Source: a virus
Direction: 5' to 3' (one strand)
Length of the DNA: 37,532 nt
IMG/VR virus record: IMGVR_UViG_3300028025_001340
Coordinates: 1 to 37,532 of that record
Shown: piece by piece, positions 7,940-17,862 of the stretch
How the letters are laid out: the number at the start of each line of letters is the position of its first letter
Position numbering within the stretch: the stretch's first letter is position 1
Made by a program: the position numbers and the translations under genes
The notes under the pieces: generated by a model
The model's input: only the letters and a program-made list of their open reading frames with translations
Databases searched by the model: none
Told to the model about the DNA's origin: nothing

Positions 7940-9360
7940 TGGCTAAACAACGAATAATATTTGGTGAATGGCTACCAGATCAGCCTGGAGTTACAGGTGC
8001 TTTAACGGATGCGGTCAACTGTTATCCAGTTACTAATGGATACGCTCCAATTCTTGATGAGGTTGAGTATTCTGACGATGCTAACGCTGATTTATTGACT
8101 TGTTTTGCAGGTAAAACAGCAGGAACGGTATCATTATTTGGTGCTTCTGCTAGTAATCTGTACAAGTTTACGCCTGGTACTCGTGCGATGGCTCCATTAA
8201 CCACCACTGGTTACGGAACTGTTGAGTATTGGGACGCTGTTCAGTATGGCGATAAGATGATTATGGCTAACGGTGACAGCAAATTACAGCAATACACGCT
8301 AAATGTATCTACTTACGCTACAGATTTGGCTGCTGCTGCTCCTGAAGCTAAGTATGTGACGGTAGTTAAGGACTTTGTAGTCGCTGCTAACGTGCTAGGC
8401 GAAGAAAATAAGGTTTACTGGTCTGACATTAACGATGAAACAGATTGGACTCCTGGTCTTGCTAGTCAATCTGACTCTCAAGTGATACCTGACGGTGGTG
8501 ATATTACAGGTTTAGCTGGTGGTGAATACGGATTAGTATTCTTAGAACGTGCAATCTATCGTATGACGTATGCAGGTAGTCCGTATTTCTTCCAGTTTGA
8601 CGCTATTAACCGTACTTTAGGCTGTATTTCTGCCGGATCAATCATTAACTTTGCAGGATTAACATATTTCCTAGCTGATGATGGTTTTTACGTGTGTGAT
8701 GGTCAGACAACCAGAGGAATCGGCACAGAAAAGATAGATCGATGGTTCTTTGATAATGCTAATCTAACGGCAATTAAGCTAGGAATGTCATCTGCTGTGG
8801 ATACAGAGAAAAGACTGATTGTTTGGTTATTCCCTGCACAGAATGGTGACAATTTACTGCTGATTTATAACATTTCGCTAAACAAATGGTCATATGCAGA
8901 GACTACTGCTGACAGTGTATCGTTTGCTCTAACGCCAACAGTAACGCTAGAAGGATTAGACGCATTTAGCACAAGCATAGACTCGTTAGGTATCTCTTTA
9001 GATGATCGTCAGTGGGTTGGTGGTTTACTACTATTGTCTGCAACGAGAGGCCCTAATATCGTTACCTTTAGCGGTCAGTACAAACAGGCTGCTTTAACGT
9101 CAGGCGATATAGATGTTGGTCATTCAGTCATTACTTTAGGCAGACCGATTGTGGACGCTGGTAGCGGCTCTGTAGCGGTCGCAAGTCGTGAGTTATTGGA
9201 TGATGCTATTACCTTTGGAACTGCCTCTGTAGCCGATTCTGAGGGTCGCTGTGGGCTGCGTTCTGCTGGTAGGTATCACAGGGTTAAAACTAATCCTAGC
9301 GGGGCGTGGAGGACTGCTGTAGCGGTTGAAATAGACATAGCAGGTCAGGGTAATCGATGA
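7939..9360 (+). CDS. Tail nozzle-like beta-propeller protein
   Basis: A 473-residue protein starting at the ATG that overlaps the previous stop (TAATG); an upstream in-frame TTG at 7924 is unlikely. It opens with FGEWLPDQPGV and shows repeated strand motifs usual for podovirus nozzle or P22 gp10-like proteins: NKVYWSDINDETDWTPG, GLVFLERAIYRM, TYFLADDGFYVCDG, IYNISLNKWSY. These form a propeller that plugs the tail and holds packaged DNA. The stop overlaps the next start (ATGA). Role by analogy with short-tailed phages. Confidence 0.75.
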   Translation: MAKQRIIFGEWLPDQPGVTGALTDAVNCYPVTNGYAPILDEVEYSDDANADLLTCFAGKTAGTVSLFGASASNLYKFTPGTRAMAPLTTTGYGTVEYWDAVQYGDKMIMANGDSKLQQYTLNVSTYATDLAAAAPEAKYVTVVKDFVVAANVLGEENKVYWSDINDETDWTPGLASQSDSQVIPDGGDITGLAGGEYGLVFLERAIYRMTYAGSPYFFQFDAINRTLGCISAGSIINFAGLTYFLADDGFYVCDGQTTRGIGTEKIDRWFFDNANLTAIKLGMSSAVDTEKRLIVWLFPAQNGDNLLLIYNISLNKWSYAETTADSVSFALTPTVTLEGLDAFSTSIDSLGISLDDRQWVGGLLLLSATRGPNIVTFSGQYKQAALTSGDIDVGHSVITLGRPIVDAGSGSVAVASRELLDDAITFGTASVADSEGRCGLRSAGRYHRVKTNPSGAWRTAVAVEIDIAGQGNR

Positions 9361-10154
9361 CGAGAACAGTCCAGTTTCAGACGTTACCTCCTTTTGGTGG
9401 AGATCAGCGACAGGTTGCTGAGGTCGTTCGTGGGATTATGGACGGCAAAACGAATAACACTGGCAAGGTCACTTTAGCTACAGGCAATGCGACTACAACG
9501 ACTATATACGATAGCCGTATAGGTAACGAGAGCTTGATATTCTTGGTTCCTGTATCTGCTGCTGCGGAGGCTGATTCTGCGCCCTATGGAGCGTTTCAGG
9601 ATACTACAGATCAGTCTGCTGCTAATACGACTACAGCTTACGCTATAACGTTAAACACAACGGATTACTCTAACGGAGTATATCTATCGAATAGTTCAAG
9701 AATGAACGTCAGAAATTATGGCGTGTATAACATTCAGTTTTCTATTCAATATAAAAATACTACTAACGATGCACAAGACGTAGATATTTGGTTTATGAAG
9801 AACGGAACGAATGTTGACGGCTCAAATAGCAGGTTTAGTATGCCAGCTAGAAAAAGCTCAGGCGATCCTAGCCATTTGATAGCAGCACTTAATTTCTTTT
9901 TGGAATTGCAAGCCAATGATTATGTTGAGATAATGTGGCGTGTTTCTGATATTGGAGTATCCATCGAGCATTACGGTACTAGCACGAGTCCTACAAGACC
10001 GTCTATTCCTAGTGTGATAGCTACGATGCAATACATAGCGCCATCAGCGACAAGTAACGTTTACGTTTCCTCACAAACTCAAGGGAGTGCAACTTTGACA
10101 CATTGGTCTAACAATACAGCAGATAAAACTTACGGCTACATAGTGGTGGGCTAA
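9357..10154 (+). CDS. C1q/TNF-like tail protein
   Basis: A 265-residue protein. The centre reads like a jelly-roll of the C1q/TNF type: GVYNIQFSIQYKN, then VDIWFMKNGTNV, then LELQANDYVEIMWRVSD. Phages use such domains as trimeric tips or fibres that contact the host. Coupled to the nozzle-like gene (ATGA) and to the following gene (TAATG), so it is probably made with the tail. Domain call is by pattern only. Confidence 0.6.
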   Translation: MTRTVQFQTLPPFGGDQRQVAEVVRGIMDGKTNNTGKVTLATGNATTTTIYDSRIGNESLIFLVPVSAAAEADSAPYGAFQDTTDQSAANTTTAYAITLNTTDYSNGVYLSNSSRMNVRNYGVYNIQFSIQYKNTTNDAQDVDIWFMKNGTNVDGSNSRFSMPARKSSGDPSHLIAALNFFLELQANDYVEIMWRVSDIGVSIEHYGTSTSPTRPSIPSVIATMQYIAPSATSNVYVSSQTQGSATLTHWSNNTADKTYGYIVVG

Positions 10155-10552
10155 TGGAATTTAGACATATACCAGTAGCAGATATTCGGAAATGGTGGGC
10201 ATCAATTAAAGCACCATTGGACAAAATTAAAGGGTATAGCCCAGAGGATTGGATAGTAGAAGATGTCTATGCAGATTTAATCTCTAATAGATCACTTCTA
10301 TGGGTAGTTTTGAAGGAGCAGAGGTTTGGTGGCTTCTTTATATTGCAGCCATCTGGACTACATCTACACGTTTGGGCGGCTTGGACGTTAGAAAATGATT
10401 ATCAAATGGTTGAAGATGGGCTAAAATACATAAAAGGCTTGGCAAGTCAAGCTAATGCAAAATATGTAACTTTCTCTAGCCATCGACAAGGTTGGCAACG
10501 TAGGGCGAAACAATTAGGTTTCCGTCCTAAACAGTGGATTTGCGAGGTGTAA
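10154..10552 (+). CDS. GNAT-like acyltransferase-fold protein
   Basis: A 132-residue protein resembling the GNAT-like proteins found in podovirus virion modules (compare the acetyltransferase-like internal protein gp13 of T7). It has a central strand pair with a GGFFIL turn and an ending KYVTFSSHRQGWQRRAKQLGF, typical of the last part of the GNAT fold. The acetyl-CoA loop is not clearly preserved, so it may be structural rather than catalytic. It leads into the probable ejection-protein genes. Confidence 0.6.
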   Translation: MEFRHIPVADIRKWWASIKAPLDKIKGYSPEDWIVEDVYADLISNRSLLWVVLKEQRFGGFFILQPSGLHLHVWAAWTLENDYQMVEDGLKYIKGLASQANAKYVTFSSHRQGWQRRAKQLGFRPKQWICEV

Positions 10553-10553
10553 T

Positions 10554-11276
10554 ATGGGCGGTGGTGGCGGAGGTAGTACAACGACAAGTGGTATAGATCC
10601 CACAATCAAGCCTTACGTAACGTATGGTCTTGAAGAAGCTAAACGTCAATATGAAGCACCTGGAGCAGCGTTCTTTCCTGGTCAGACTTATGTATCTCCA
10701 AGTGAGGCTACTCAGTCGGCATTACAGGCTGCTCAAACTAGAGCTATGTCAGGTTCTCCAATTCAGCAAGCAGCGCAGCAAGAATATCTATCCACAGTTC
10801 AAGGTAGAGGTGTTAATCCATTCCTAGAGGGTGCATTAGCTGGAACTACTCGTCAGGCTCAAGAGGCTTATACTCGTGGCGTACAGGGCTTACAATCTAG
10901 AGCTTCATCAATGGGTCGTTATGGCTCTAGCGCAATGGGTCAGCAGGTAGGTCAGGCTCAGGATGTATTCGGTCGAAACCTAGCGGAAACTGCTGGAAAT
11001 CTAGCTTATCAATCTGCTGAGGCAGAGCGTAATCGTCAAATGGCTGCTGTGCAAGGTGCGCCAGCGTATGCTCAAGCTGATTACATGGATATTCAGAAGC
11101 TATTAACGGCAGGTCAGGGTCAAGAATCGTATCAGCAGAAAGCTCTGCAAGACGCTATCAACCGTTACAACTACGAACAAACTCTGCCACAGCAGAAGCT
11201 ACAGCAATTCACGAATCTATTCACTAGCGTTCCTTCTGGTGGAACTAGTACAAGTACACAAACAGGGGGCAAATAA
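10554..11276 (+). CDS. Gly-rich probable internal virion protein
   Basis: A 240-residue protein with an N-terminal poly-glycine run and a long Gln/Ala/Arg helical body (QSALQAAQTRAMSGSPIQQA; later RYNYEQTLPQQKLQQF). No enzyme motif or membrane segment is visible. It starts 2 bases after the upstream gene and overlaps the next (TAATG). Such proteins are common in short-tailed phages ahead of large ejection proteins; I infer a role in the head core or ejection apparatus. Confidence 0.6.
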   Translation: MGGGGGGSTTTSGIDPTIKPYVTYGLEEAKRQYEAPGAAFFPGQTYVSPSEATQSALQAAQTRAMSGSPIQQAAQQEYLSTVQGRGVNPFLEGALAGTTRQAQEAYTRGVQGLQSRASSMGRYGSSAMGQQVGQAQDVFGRNLAETAGNLAYQSAEAERNRQMAAVQGAPAYAQADYMDIQKLLTAGQGQESYQQKALQDAINRYNYEQTLPQQKLQQFTNLFTSVPSGGTSTSTQTGGK

Positions 11277-11965
11277 TGGGCGGAGCAGCTAATCCTATTC
11301 TTGGATCTTTTTTAAATGGTATTGGCACAAACATTCTAGCTGGGAATGATCCAGTTAAAGGTGCTTTGATAAATGCCTCAGCGTTGGCTGGTAGCGGCAA
11401 TATGGGGGGAGCTATGTCCTCTGCTGCGCCTTCTGCTATTCCTCCACCTACTTCAGTAATACCTGGAATTAATGGTGGCCCAACTGCTGCGTTTTATACT
11501 CCTGCCTCGTCTACTGCTGCTGCATCTCAGTATCAAATTCCTGGACTTGTAGGCGGATCTAATCAGGTATTTTCTAATCCTGCTGTTATGTCTCCTCCTC
11601 CTATTCAGGGTTTGGTTGGTGGCCCTTCTAACGTGTTTTCTAACCCATATACAGCACCAACTGCATCTCAAACTTTTCCATTAGCTTCTGCTAGTAATGT
11701 TCCTGCTCCTATTGTTGAAATGGGGACAAAAGCTACATCTCCATCATATTGGGAGCAATTTAAAGGATTTAGTAGAGAAAATCCTATGCTAACGCAAATG
11801 GGTTTTGCTACAGCTAAAGATGTTCTTACTCCAGAGCAGATAGCTCAAGCTCCTGCTGTTCCAGTACAGGCTAGAGGTCAGTTAAGAGATTACAACCCAA
11901 TGGCATCAATGGATCCGTACAGACAATCAGTAATTAGCAATCAACCGATTTCACTATTAGGGTGA
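11276..11965 (+). CDS. Low-complexity Ala/Pro/Ser-rich virion protein
   Basis: A 229-residue protein with a hydrophobic Gly/Ala N-terminus (ANPILGSFLNGIGTNILAG) and a Pro/Ser/Ala-rich middle with two copies of an IPGLVGG/IQGLVGG-(S/P)(N/S)-VFSNP motif (residues about 90-127). No known domain. The flanking genes suggest a member of the internal or ejected protein set. Function unknown. Confidence 0.55.
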   Translation: MGGAANPILGSFLNGIGTNILAGNDPVKGALINASALAGSGNMGGAMSSAAPSAIPPPTSVIPGINGGPTAAFYTPASSTAAASQYQIPGLVGGSNQVFSNPAVMSPPPIQGLVGGPSNVFSNPYTAPTASQTFPLASASNVPAPIVEMGTKATSPSYWEQFKGFSRENPMLTQMGFATAKDVLTPEQIAQAPAVPVQARGQLRDYNPMASMDPYRQSVISNQPISLLG

Positions 11966-11968
11966 TAT

Positions 11969-13348
11969 ATGGCAATACAAGATTTAACACCGTTCGGAAC
12001 TTTACCTAGTGCTTATAAAGGTTTATTAAGCACAGAGGAAACTGATGCGCTACAAAAAAGAGCGCAGATACAGGGATTACTAGGTGCAGGTTTAGCATTA
12101 GCTAGAGGTATGAGTTCAGGTGGTGCGCCACGTTCAGCATTGCAAAACATTTTAGGTGCAGTAGCGGGTGGATTTGAGGCTTCTGGCGGTGCTTACGAGG
12201 GCGGTATTAAGCAAAGAATGTCAGCGCAACAAATGCTACAGCAGCAGAGAATGATGCAAGGCGCAGAACAGCTAAAGATGAAGTATCCAGATTTAGCGAC
12301 TATGATTGACACTAATCTACCTGGCGCTATGCGTATTATTGCTGACATGGAACAGGAAAAACGTCAGCCTAAATTAACAGCAGCAAAGCCTGGTGAAGTA
12401 TTAGTTGATCCTACAGGTAGAGTTGTTTATGAAGCTCCTGTTGGTGCTGGCAGACAAGGCGGTGTATTAACAAAAGAAGAAGCTGCTGCATTAGGATTAC
12501 CTACTGGAGTTATATATCAAAAAACTGCTGACGGTAAGATTATGCCTATTGAAGGCACGGGCGCAAAAGCTCCTGATATACGTGATTTTGCTGATGGCAC
12601 TACTCGTCAATACAATCCTGCAACTCAATCATGGACAGTAGTTGCTCGTAAACCTATGGGCGAAGGTGGCACTAAGTCAATGTATGACAGATCAACTGAT
12701 GCTCAGGGAAATCTAGTTTGGCTTCCTAAAGATCCAAGAATGTCTGTTTTAGATGCTATGGGTAAGCCAATACAAGGTTATAAGGCTCCTATAAATCAAA
12801 AGCCAATACCAACAGCAATTCAAAAAGCTGAAGATGAAGATTATGAAGCAGGTCAAGCAGCAGCTAATTTAGCTAATGATGCAAATAAATACTTAAATAG
12901 CATTAAGCGTGGAACTATACCGTTTGGGCTAAGAGCTAGAGTATTTGTTGGAGCGTCTAACATTGTTGGCGGTGAAAATCCTGAAGTTATTGCAAGAAAT
13001 GACTTTGAGAGATTTAAAACTCAGTTGGTAAATGAATCTTTACGATTAAATAAAGGTACTCAAACTGAAGGTGATGCGGTACGTGCAGCTAAAGAATTGC
13101 AAGGTGCTGAATCTGCTGCTGATGCTGGTAAAGCAATCCAAGTATTACGTGATTTAAATGCTAGAAAAGCACAAGATTTACAGTCATCAATAATTCGTAG
13201 GCGTTCAAACGCAAAACTTGAGGCTCCTGAAGTACCATTAGAGGTTCCTAAATTTGAGCCTCATGTATTTACTGATGCTGATTACGCTAATTTACCTAAA
13301 GGGACTACATTTGTTGATCCTAAAGGGGTTAGAAGGGTTAAACCATAA
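11969..13348 (+). CDS. Large helical internal virion protein
   Basis: A 459-residue protein. Residues 30-75 hold an amphipathic Gly/Ala segment (LLGAGLALARGMSSG, then LGAVAGGFEASGG); 75-120 are Gln/Met-rich coiled coil; a Pro/Gly-rich linker follows, then a helical C-terminal half. The stop overlaps the next start (TAATG). Position between tail and fibre genes matches proteins that podoviruses eject into the cell envelope. No catalytic motif is visible. Confidence 0.6.
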   Translation: MAIQDLTPFGTLPSAYKGLLSTEETDALQKRAQIQGLLGAGLALARGMSSGGAPRSALQNILGAVAGGFEASGGAYEGGIKQRMSAQQMLQQQRMMQGAEQLKMKYPDLATMIDTNLPGAMRIIADMEQEKRQPKLTAAKPGEVLVDPTGRVVYEAPVGAGRQGGVLTKEEAAALGLPTGVIYQKTADGKIMPIEGTGAKAPDIRDFADGTTRQYNPATQSWTVVARKPMGEGGTKSMYDRSTDAQGNLVWLPKDPRMSVLDAMGKPIQGYKAPINQKPIPTAIQKAEDEDYEAGQAAANLANDANKYLNSIKRGTIPFGLRARVFVGASNIVGGENPEVIARNDFERFKTQLVNESLRLNKGTQTEGDAVRAAKELQGAESAADAGKAIQVLRDLNARKAQDLQSSIIRRRSNAKLEAPEVPLEVPKFEPHVFTDADYANLPKGTTFVDPKGVRRVKP

Positions 13349-15210
13349 TGGCAAACGCATGGGAACAAGCTCCTGTAGTTGAGCAAGCACAAACTCCTGC
13401 AACTTCTGTATTTCAGCCTAAAGTGCCTTATTCTGGTGCTGCTGAAACGACTAGAACAGCAGCTCAAGGTCTTACATTTGGCTTTGCTGATGAGTTAGAA
13501 GCTGCATTACGTTCTGGTGCTATTAGCGGAAAAGAATACGAGTCAATCAGAGATAGATTAAGAGCGCAACAAGGTCAATACAATATAGATTATCCTGGCT
13601 TTTCTACTCCGTTAGAATTGTTAGGCGGTATGGCTATGCCTTTGGGCGCATTAAAAGCATTAAAAGGTACAAGTGGAGCTACTCAGGCTGCTGTTACTGG
13701 TGAGACATTAGGTGGTCAGATAGCTCGTGGTACTGGCGTAGGAGCTGCTACAGGCGCATTAACTGGTGCTGGTACTGCTGAAAAAGATACGTTACAAAAT
13801 GCTGCTGTAACTGGTGCTGTTGGTGGTGTATTAGGCGGTACTTTACCTGTGGCTATCAAAGGCGCAGGTAGTATGATTCGTGGTGCGCTTAACGCTGCTG
13901 GTATTGGCGATCAAACTACTGCTGCAAACAAGATACTAGCTAACACATTAAACAAAGACAATCTAACTCCTGATGAAGCTCAAGCAGCTTTAGCTGAGTT
14001 ACAGAGATTAAATGTTCCTCGTCCTGTATTGGCTGATATATCAAAGAGCTTACAAGACTTGTCTTACGCTGCTTATGTAGTGCCATCAAGTCAAAAAAGT
14101 GCTACTGCTAGATTCTTAGAATCACGCATGATAGACCAGCCTAGCGATATTGTTAGTGGTTTAGTAAAACGTGCGGGATTAGGTAAAAACGTCAATGGTT
14201 ACGAATACCTTGATTTCTTAGCTAAGAATCAACAATCTGCTGCGTCTGCAAAGTATCCGTTAGCTTATGAGAAGGCTGTAGATGCTCGTGATTTCCGTAA
14301 ATATGTAGATCGTCCAGTATTCCAAGACGCTTATAAAGAAGCTCAAAGACGAGCTGGCGTTTACGGTGATACGTTGCCTGATTTAGACCAGATTCGTAAT
14401 GCTCAGTTTGTTCCTACTAACGTACTGCACCAGATTAAGATTGGTTTAGATCGAGTAGTAGAGAAAGAGATTGATCCTGTAACTGGCAAGATGACTAGTT
14501 ACGGTAGAGATGTTTCTAACGTAAAGCGTGAGTTCAACGACTTAATCAAAGAAAAGAACCCTATTTATGCTAAAGCAAATAAAGAGTTTGCTGATAATGA
14601 GCGTATTCGTTCTTCATTTGAGAGTGGTCAAAAGTATCAAAAGATGGAATACAAGGAAGTCTTAGATGATCTGAAGAAGATGAATGATTCAGAAAAAGAG
14701 GCTTTCCGTCTAGGTATGATGGCAGATGTTAATTCTCGTCTTGAGAACTTTAAAGGTGGTGACTTTTCTCGTCAGATATTTAAGAGCGATAAACAGAAGT
14801 CTCTCTTACGTTATGCCTTTACTGATAACAACCAATATAATGATTTTGTCCGTTACGTTGATGCTCTTGGTGAGCAAACTAAGACAGGCAAGGCGATCAT
14901 GGGTGGCTCGCAAACTGGTGAGCGTTTAGCTACTAGCGAAGGTTTAGGTGGTACTGCTGCTGTAGCGCAAAGTCTAGCATCTGGTGGTTTAGCTGGTGGT
15001 GCTATGCAATTATTAAGACAAGGCGCAGCTAGAGCTAAAGGTATTAGCGGAGAGACATCTGCTGAGTTACAGAAACGCCTATTTGCTACTGATCCTATTG
15101 AACAAGCAAGAATATTACAGGAATTGAAATTACGCACACAGCGCAAGCCAGTAGGATTAGTTCCTGGTTCTGCTGCTATCGGAACCACTACAGGTCTGCT
15201 TGGAGATTAA
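13348..15210 (+). CDS. Probable ejection or internal core protein
   Basis: At 620 residues the largest protein in this module. The N-terminal part contains AAQGLTFGFADELEAALRSG, then EYESIRDRLRAQQ and PLELLGGMAMPLGAL, a pattern I know from large internal virion proteins of podoviruses. Residues about 100-180 are Gly/Ala-rich and could insert into membrane; the remainder is long charged helices. I see no lysozyme or transglycosylase motif. Expected to leave the head with the DNA and help it cross the envelope; function is inferred. Confidence 0.65.
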   Translation: MANAWEQAPVVEQAQTPATSVFQPKVPYSGAAETTRTAAQGLTFGFADELEAALRSGAISGKEYESIRDRLRAQQGQYNIDYPGFSTPLELLGGMAMPLGALKALKGTSGATQAAVTGETLGGQIARGTGVGAATGALTGAGTAEKDTLQNAAVTGAVGGVLGGTLPVAIKGAGSMIRGALNAAGIGDQTTAANKILANTLNKDNLTPDEAQAALAELQRLNVPRPVLADISKSLQDLSYAAYVVPSSQKSATARFLESRMIDQPSDIVSGLVKRAGLGKNVNGYEYLDFLAKNQQSAASAKYPLAYEKAVDARDFRKYVDRPVFQDAYKEAQRRAGVYGDTLPDLDQIRNAQFVPTNVLHQIKIGLDRVVEKEIDPVTGKMTSYGRDVSNVKREFNDLIKEKNPIYAKANKEFADNERIRSSFESGQKYQKMEYKEVLDDLKKMNDSEKEAFRLGMMADVNSRLENFKGGDFSRQIFKSDKQKSLLRYAFTDNNQYNDFVRYVDALGEQTKTGKAIMGGSQTGERLATSEGLGGTAAVAQSLASGGLAGGAMQLLRQGAARAKGISGETSAELQKRLFATDPIEQARILQELKLRTQRKPVGLVPGSAAIGTTTGLLGD

Positions 15211-15213
15211 GCA

Positions 15214-15789
15214 ATGGCAAAAACAAAGATCAGCGAATTTAGCGCAACAGCAAGCTCAAATACTGATATTGACGGTATTAACTTAGCTGAAGGCATGGCT
15301 CCTAGCCTTGTCAATAACGCAATTCGTGAATTAATGGCGCAGTTAAAGGATCAGCAGGTAGGTACTTCTGGCGATCCATTTACGGTAGCTGGTACTTTCA
15401 CAGCATCAGGCGCAACGGTCATAGGAAGCACTACAACGTCCTCTGTGACGATTAACGCAGCCACTATAGACGTACCTACTACCTTTGCAATAAACAGCAC
15501 TGGAGCTGTTAGAGTGCCTGTAGGAACGACTGCACAAAGACCATCGTCAGCCACAGGTCAGTTACGATATAATTCAACTTTAGCAATACTTGAGACGTAT
15601 GACGGTGCTAACTGGACTCCAGTAGGCGGTGCTAACGGTGGTGGTGGAGCTATCTTTGAGAACGCTAATACGGTATCAGCTAACTACACGATTACTACGA
15701 ATAAGAACGGAATGAGTGCTGGCCCGATAACGGTGGCTTCTGGTGTAACGGTAACAGTACCTAGTGGTTCAAGATGGGTAATTGTCTAG
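15214..15789 (+). CDS. Tail fibre-like protein with shared C-terminal cap
   Basis: A 191-residue protein. Its start (TKISEFSATASSN, then LAEGMAPSLVNNAIRELMA) is the virion-attachment pattern seen in many fibres. A Thr/Val-rich beta region follows, then QRPSSATGQLRYNSTLAILE, a fibre motif, and a C-terminal cap (MSAGPIT, then VTVPSGSRWVIV) shared with 6719-7219. It probably forms a short trimeric fibre or an adaptor for the later fibre proteins. Confidence 0.75.
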   Translation: MAKTKISEFSATASSNTDIDGINLAEGMAPSLVNNAIRELMAQLKDQQVGTSGDPFTVAGTFTASGATVIGSTTTSSVTINAATIDVPTTFAINSTGAVRVPVGTTAQRPSSATGQLRYNSTLAILETYDGANWTPVGGANGGGGAIFENANTVSANYTITTNKNGMSAGPITVASGVTVTVPSGSRWVIV

Positions 15790-15806
15790 TCGATAAGGAA
15801 TAAATA

Positions 15807-16469
15807 ATGGCAAATATTATTACGGCTGGCAACAGCACAAATGGCGGCACACAGATCACTACAGACACTAGTGGTACGCTAAATATTGTTACTGGATCAG
15901 GCTCAGGTGCTAACGCAATAACTATTGATGCTAGTCAGGTTGTAACAATACCTGGTAATTTAACTGTTACTGGTACTTTAACTGCTTCTGGTGGTGTATC
16001 TGGTGGAGTTACAAGAGCAACTGCTGTCACATCAACATCGGGGACAAGCATAGACTTTACTTCTATTCCTAGTGGAGTAAAGCGTATTACTGTTATTTTA
16101 AGTGGCGTTAGTACAAACGGAACAAGCAATATGCAGATTCAAATTGGTTCTGGATCTGTTTCAACATCTGGTTATTTAGGCTCTTATGTTCAACTTGCAA
16201 CTGGTGGTAATAGTGTTGGAGCTATGACAACTGGATTTATGGTTTCATTAGTAGATGCTACAGCAGCTCAAGTAGGACACGCAGTTATAACTAATATTAC
16301 TGGAAATGTTTGGGTATGTTCGTCAATGTTTGGTAGAACTAATCAAAACGTTGTTATGAATTCTGCTGGAAATATTTCTCTTGGTGGTGTTCTTGATAGA
16401 GTACGTATTACTACAGTAAATGGCACAGATACATTTGATGCCGGAACAATTAACATTTTTTACGAGTAA
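15807..16469 (+). CDS. Tail fibre-like protein
   Basis: A 220-residue protein opening with a Gly/Thr repeat region (NIITAGNSTNGGTQITTD, then VVTIPGNLTVTGTLTASG), a segment common in phage fibres. The C-terminal half is beta-rich (KRITVILSGVSTNG, then NISLGGVLDRVRITTVNGTD) and probably a receptor-facing domain. No attachment domain like that of 15214-15789 is present. A very small gene follows 3 bases after its stop. Confidence 0.65.
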   Translation: MANIITAGNSTNGGTQITTDTSGTLNIVTGSGSGANAITIDASQVVTIPGNLTVTGTLTASGGVSGGVTRATAVTSTSGTSIDFTSIPSGVKRITVILSGVSTNGTSNMQIQIGSGSVSTSGYLGSYVQLATGGNSVGAMTTGFMVSLVDATAAQVGHAVITNITGNVWVCSSMFGRTNQNVVMNSAGNISLGGVLDRVRITTVNGTDTFDAGTINIFYE

Positions 16470-16472
16470 ATC

Positions 16473-16631
16473 ATGCACAGAACAATCGTTAATGTACAAA
16501 CTGGTGAAGTTACTCAAGTCGAATATACGGCTGAAGAACAAGCGGCTTACGATGCTGCCAAGATAGTAAATGATGAAGCAGCTAGATTAGCAGAAGAAGC
16601 TAAGTTAGCAGAACAAACTCAAGGAGCATAA
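16473..16631 (+). CDS. 52-residue protein, candidate fibre chaperone
   Basis: A short gene from ATG 16473 to TAA 16631. It begins MHRTIVNVQTGEVTQVEYTA, a strand pattern found in small proteins next to phage fibre genes, and ends in an Ala/Glu/Lys helix. It is packed tightly between two fibre genes (3 bases from the first, 2 bases before the second). A fibre-assembly chaperone role is inferred from position. Confidence 0.6.
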   Translation: MHRTIVNVQTGEVTQVEYTAEEQAAYDAAKIVNDEAARLAEEAKLAEQTQGA

Positions 16632-16633
16632 TC

Positions 16634-17704
16634 ATGCCGTATGGCCAAATTTTATCTGACTCAATAACAGACTCTAGCGGTGGCGTACTTGCTCCTAGTT
16701 CTTCAGTATTCCGTAACAGGATTATTAACGGTGACATGAGAATAGATCAGCGTAATGCTGGTGCGAGTGTTACTCCTACTAATGGGCAATATTTAGTAGA
16801 TAGATGGGTTGCTGCTTTAACACAGGCATCTAAATTTACTGCACAACAAAATGCAGCCTCAGTAACTCCTCCTGTAGGATTTACAAACTATCTTGGAATG
16901 ACATCATCATCAGCATATTCTGTTATTTCTTCAGATGTGTTTTTTATAAGACAGCCTATAGAAGGTTTAAATGTTTCCGACTTAGCGTGGGGTACTGCTA
17001 ATGCTCAATCTGTAACTTTATCGTTTTGGGTTCGTAGTTCATTAACTGGAACATTTGGTGGGTCTTTAAATAATTCTGCTCAAAATAGAAGTTATCCATT
17101 TACTTATACGATTAATTCTGCAAATACTTGGGAAAAAGAAACCATAACTATTGCTGGTGATACATCTGGAACATGGCTAACTACAAATGGCGTTGGAATT
17201 TATTTAAATCTTAGTTTAGGAGTTGGCTCCACAGGCTCAGGAACAGCAGGAGCGTGGGCAGGAAGTGCTTTATATTCAGCCACAGGCGCAACATCAGTAG
17301 TAGGCACTAACGGAGCTACGTTCTACATTACTGGTGTACAACTAGAGAAGGGTAGTACAGCTACTAGCTTTGATTATCGTGATTACGGTCGTGAATTAGC
17401 GATGTGTCAGAGGTATTGTTATGTTCCGTCAAACACTCCAACTTTTTCGCTTGCTTGGTCAGGTGGTTCTCTATCGTGGGTAGGTCATGTCATACCTCAC
17501 CTTCAACCTATGAGAGCAGCCCCAACCATTTCTGGTGTGACTAGTTTCACTATTCAAGGAGTAACATCTTCTGCTGTAGGGTTTTCTTATAGCGCATCAG
17601 CAAACTATCTTAGTTTGGGAAGCACCAGCAGCAACAGTCAGGCTGATGGAGCTTTGCGTTCCGTTAATGCCAATCAAATACCAATTATAAGCGCGGAGTT
17701 ATAA
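16634..17704 (+). CDS. Tail fibre or carbohydrate-binding tail protein
   Basis: A 356-residue protein with a widespread phage pattern: [18 protein letters not shown] near residue 30, [17 protein letters not shown], and [20 protein letters not shown] near 240, followed by [10 protein letters not shown]. The central jelly-roll-like region resembles carbohydrate-binding modules, so it may bind host glycans. The last ~90 residues probably form the tip. Specific receptor is unknown. Confidence 0.75.
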   Translation: MPYGQILSDSITDSSGGVLAPSSSVFRNRIINGDMRIDQRNAGASVTPTNGQYLVDRWVAALTQASKFTAQQNAASVTPPVGFTNYLGMTSSSAYSVISSDVFFIRQPIEGLNVSDLAWGTANAQSVTLSFWVRSSLTGTFGGSLNNSAQNRSYPFTYTINSANTWEKETITIAGDTSGTWLTTNGVGIYLNLSLGVGSTGSGTAGAWAGSALYSATGATSVVGTNGATFYITGVQLEKGSTATSFDYRDYGRELAMCQRYCYVPSNTPTFSLAWSGGSLSWVGHVIPHLQPMRAAPTISGVTSFTIQGVTSSAVGFSYSASANYLSLGSTSSNSQADGALRSVNANQIPIISAEL

Positions 17705-17706
17705 TC

Positions 17707-17862
17707 ATGTATCAACTTATTCAAATGCCAAGTTTTTTTCAGCAGGTTATCAAACGCCTTGCCGACAACGCCTACATACCATTTGATCCAGATAACACAG
17801 ACTACCAAGCCTATTTAGTCTGGCTTGCAGAAGGCAACACACCATTACCTGCGGATGAATAA
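17707..17862 (+). CDS. 51-residue protein, candidate fibre assembly protein
   Basis: A short gene from ATG 17707 to TAA 17862. Its C-terminal part ([20 protein letters not shown]) is a motif I know from small proteins at fibre loci and from ends of fibre-assembly proteins. Its stop overlaps the next fibre start (TAATG), so the two are coupled. A chaperone role is inference. Confidence 0.65.
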   Translation: MYQLIQMPSFFQQVIKRLADNAYIPFDPDNTDYQAYLVWLAEGNTPLPADE